Shown: positions 24,343 through 24,432 of the stretch, in pieces | Position numbering within the stretch: the stretch's first letter is position 1 | Layout of the letters: every line of letters begins with the position of its first letter | DNA from: CAZLYK01 sp964563495 | Lineage (GTDB): Bacteria > Acidobacteriota > Blastocatellia > RBC074 | Length of the DNA stretch: 24,432 bases | NCBI GenBank assembly: GCA_964563495.1 | Contig: CAZLYK010000076.1 | Span: 1 to 24,432 of the forward strand | Reading direction: 5' to 3' | Notes under the pieces: generated by a model | Database searches by the model: none | What the model was told of the DNA's origin: nothing | The model's input: only the letters and a program-made list of their open reading frames with translations | Program-made: the position numbers and the translations under genes

Positions 24343-24432
24343 ATTGGTGGGACACACCCAGAAAACATTATCTATACTGTAAGTCGTAAACTTATGTTGG
24401 AGACGATCTCGTTGATTACAGCCAAAGGCTGG

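Larger units (their letters stand above)
22840..24359 (+). mobile_element. Insertion sequence of unassigned family
   Basis: 1520 bases bounded by inverted repeats starting GGGTGTGTCCCACCAATCTA (left from 22840; right, in complement, from 24359). I count about 21 matching bases. Inside are two overlapping plus-strand frames that together form one DDE-type transposase. No target duplication could be made out at either side. I could not place it in an IS family with confidence; it is not a typical IS66, ISL3 or IS4 element. The 73 bases from 24360 to the window edge hold nothing I can identify. Confidence 0.82.

Noticed and set aside
22840..24359. Assignment of the third IS to IS66 or ISL3
   Set aside because: The LDYFH and DHWQAY motifs vaguely recall ISL3, but there is no zinc finger of that type and the ends do not start GGCTCTT; it lacks the accessory genes of IS66.

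Overview
The window looks like Acidobacteriota DNA, possibly Blastocatellia. The evidence is a permease of the ADOP type (a family named for Acidobacteria), a MacB/HlyD export locus, a sigma/zinc-finger anti-sigma pair next to a TPR-CHAT gene, and dispersed palindromic repeats between genes. No rRNA, tRNA or housekeeping marker is present, so the placement rests on protein families remembered, not searched.

Layout. (1) 1-4343, minus strand: an export operon of HlyD-type adaptor, MacB/LolD-type ATPase and an 8-TM-type duplicated permease that runs off the left edge. (2) 4568-5215, plus strand: a membrane-anchored TlpA/ResA thioredoxin. (3) 5346-16845, minus strand, read from high to low coordinates: a sigma-70-like factor, an anti-sigma factor with two zinc-binding motifs, a 307-aa protein of unknown function, a soluble CHAT cysteine protease, a 1321-aa TPR protein, a 413-aa protein and a secreted GH5-like glycoside hydrolase. 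The last two junctions of CHAT/TPR and 413-aa/hydrolase are ATGA overlaps, so this looks like one transcription unit. (4) 18357-21389, minus strand: an exported TPR-CHAT protease that probably headed the same unit before an ISL3 element landed between it and the sigma gene. (5) 21399-24359: an IS4-like element directly in front of the TPR-CHAT start codon, then a third IS of unassigned family.

The most unusual content is in 6482-13278. Both the C-terminus of the 1321-aa TPR protein and the C-terminal half of the 413-aa protein read like the cytosolic domain of FlhA/SctV (FHIPEP), the ring-forming export gate of flagella and type III secretion, but without the membrane half and with no secretion genes nearby. 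Together with a CHAT protease, a second exported TPR-CHAT protease and a sigma/anti-sigma pair, this suggests a protease-based sensing or conflict system built around a soluble FHIPEP-like scaffold. I know of no description of such a system. This is inference from sequence patterns.

Four copies of an intergenic repeat with the core CAGGATT at fixed 9-11-10 base spacing mark the ends of the genes in this unit. Three of them form long inverted repeats whose arms co-vary. Two supply the stop codon and last residues of the gene before them. All three IS elements carry defects or overlaps in their transposase frames, so the right third of the window is a decaying insertion cluster around an otherwise intact operon.
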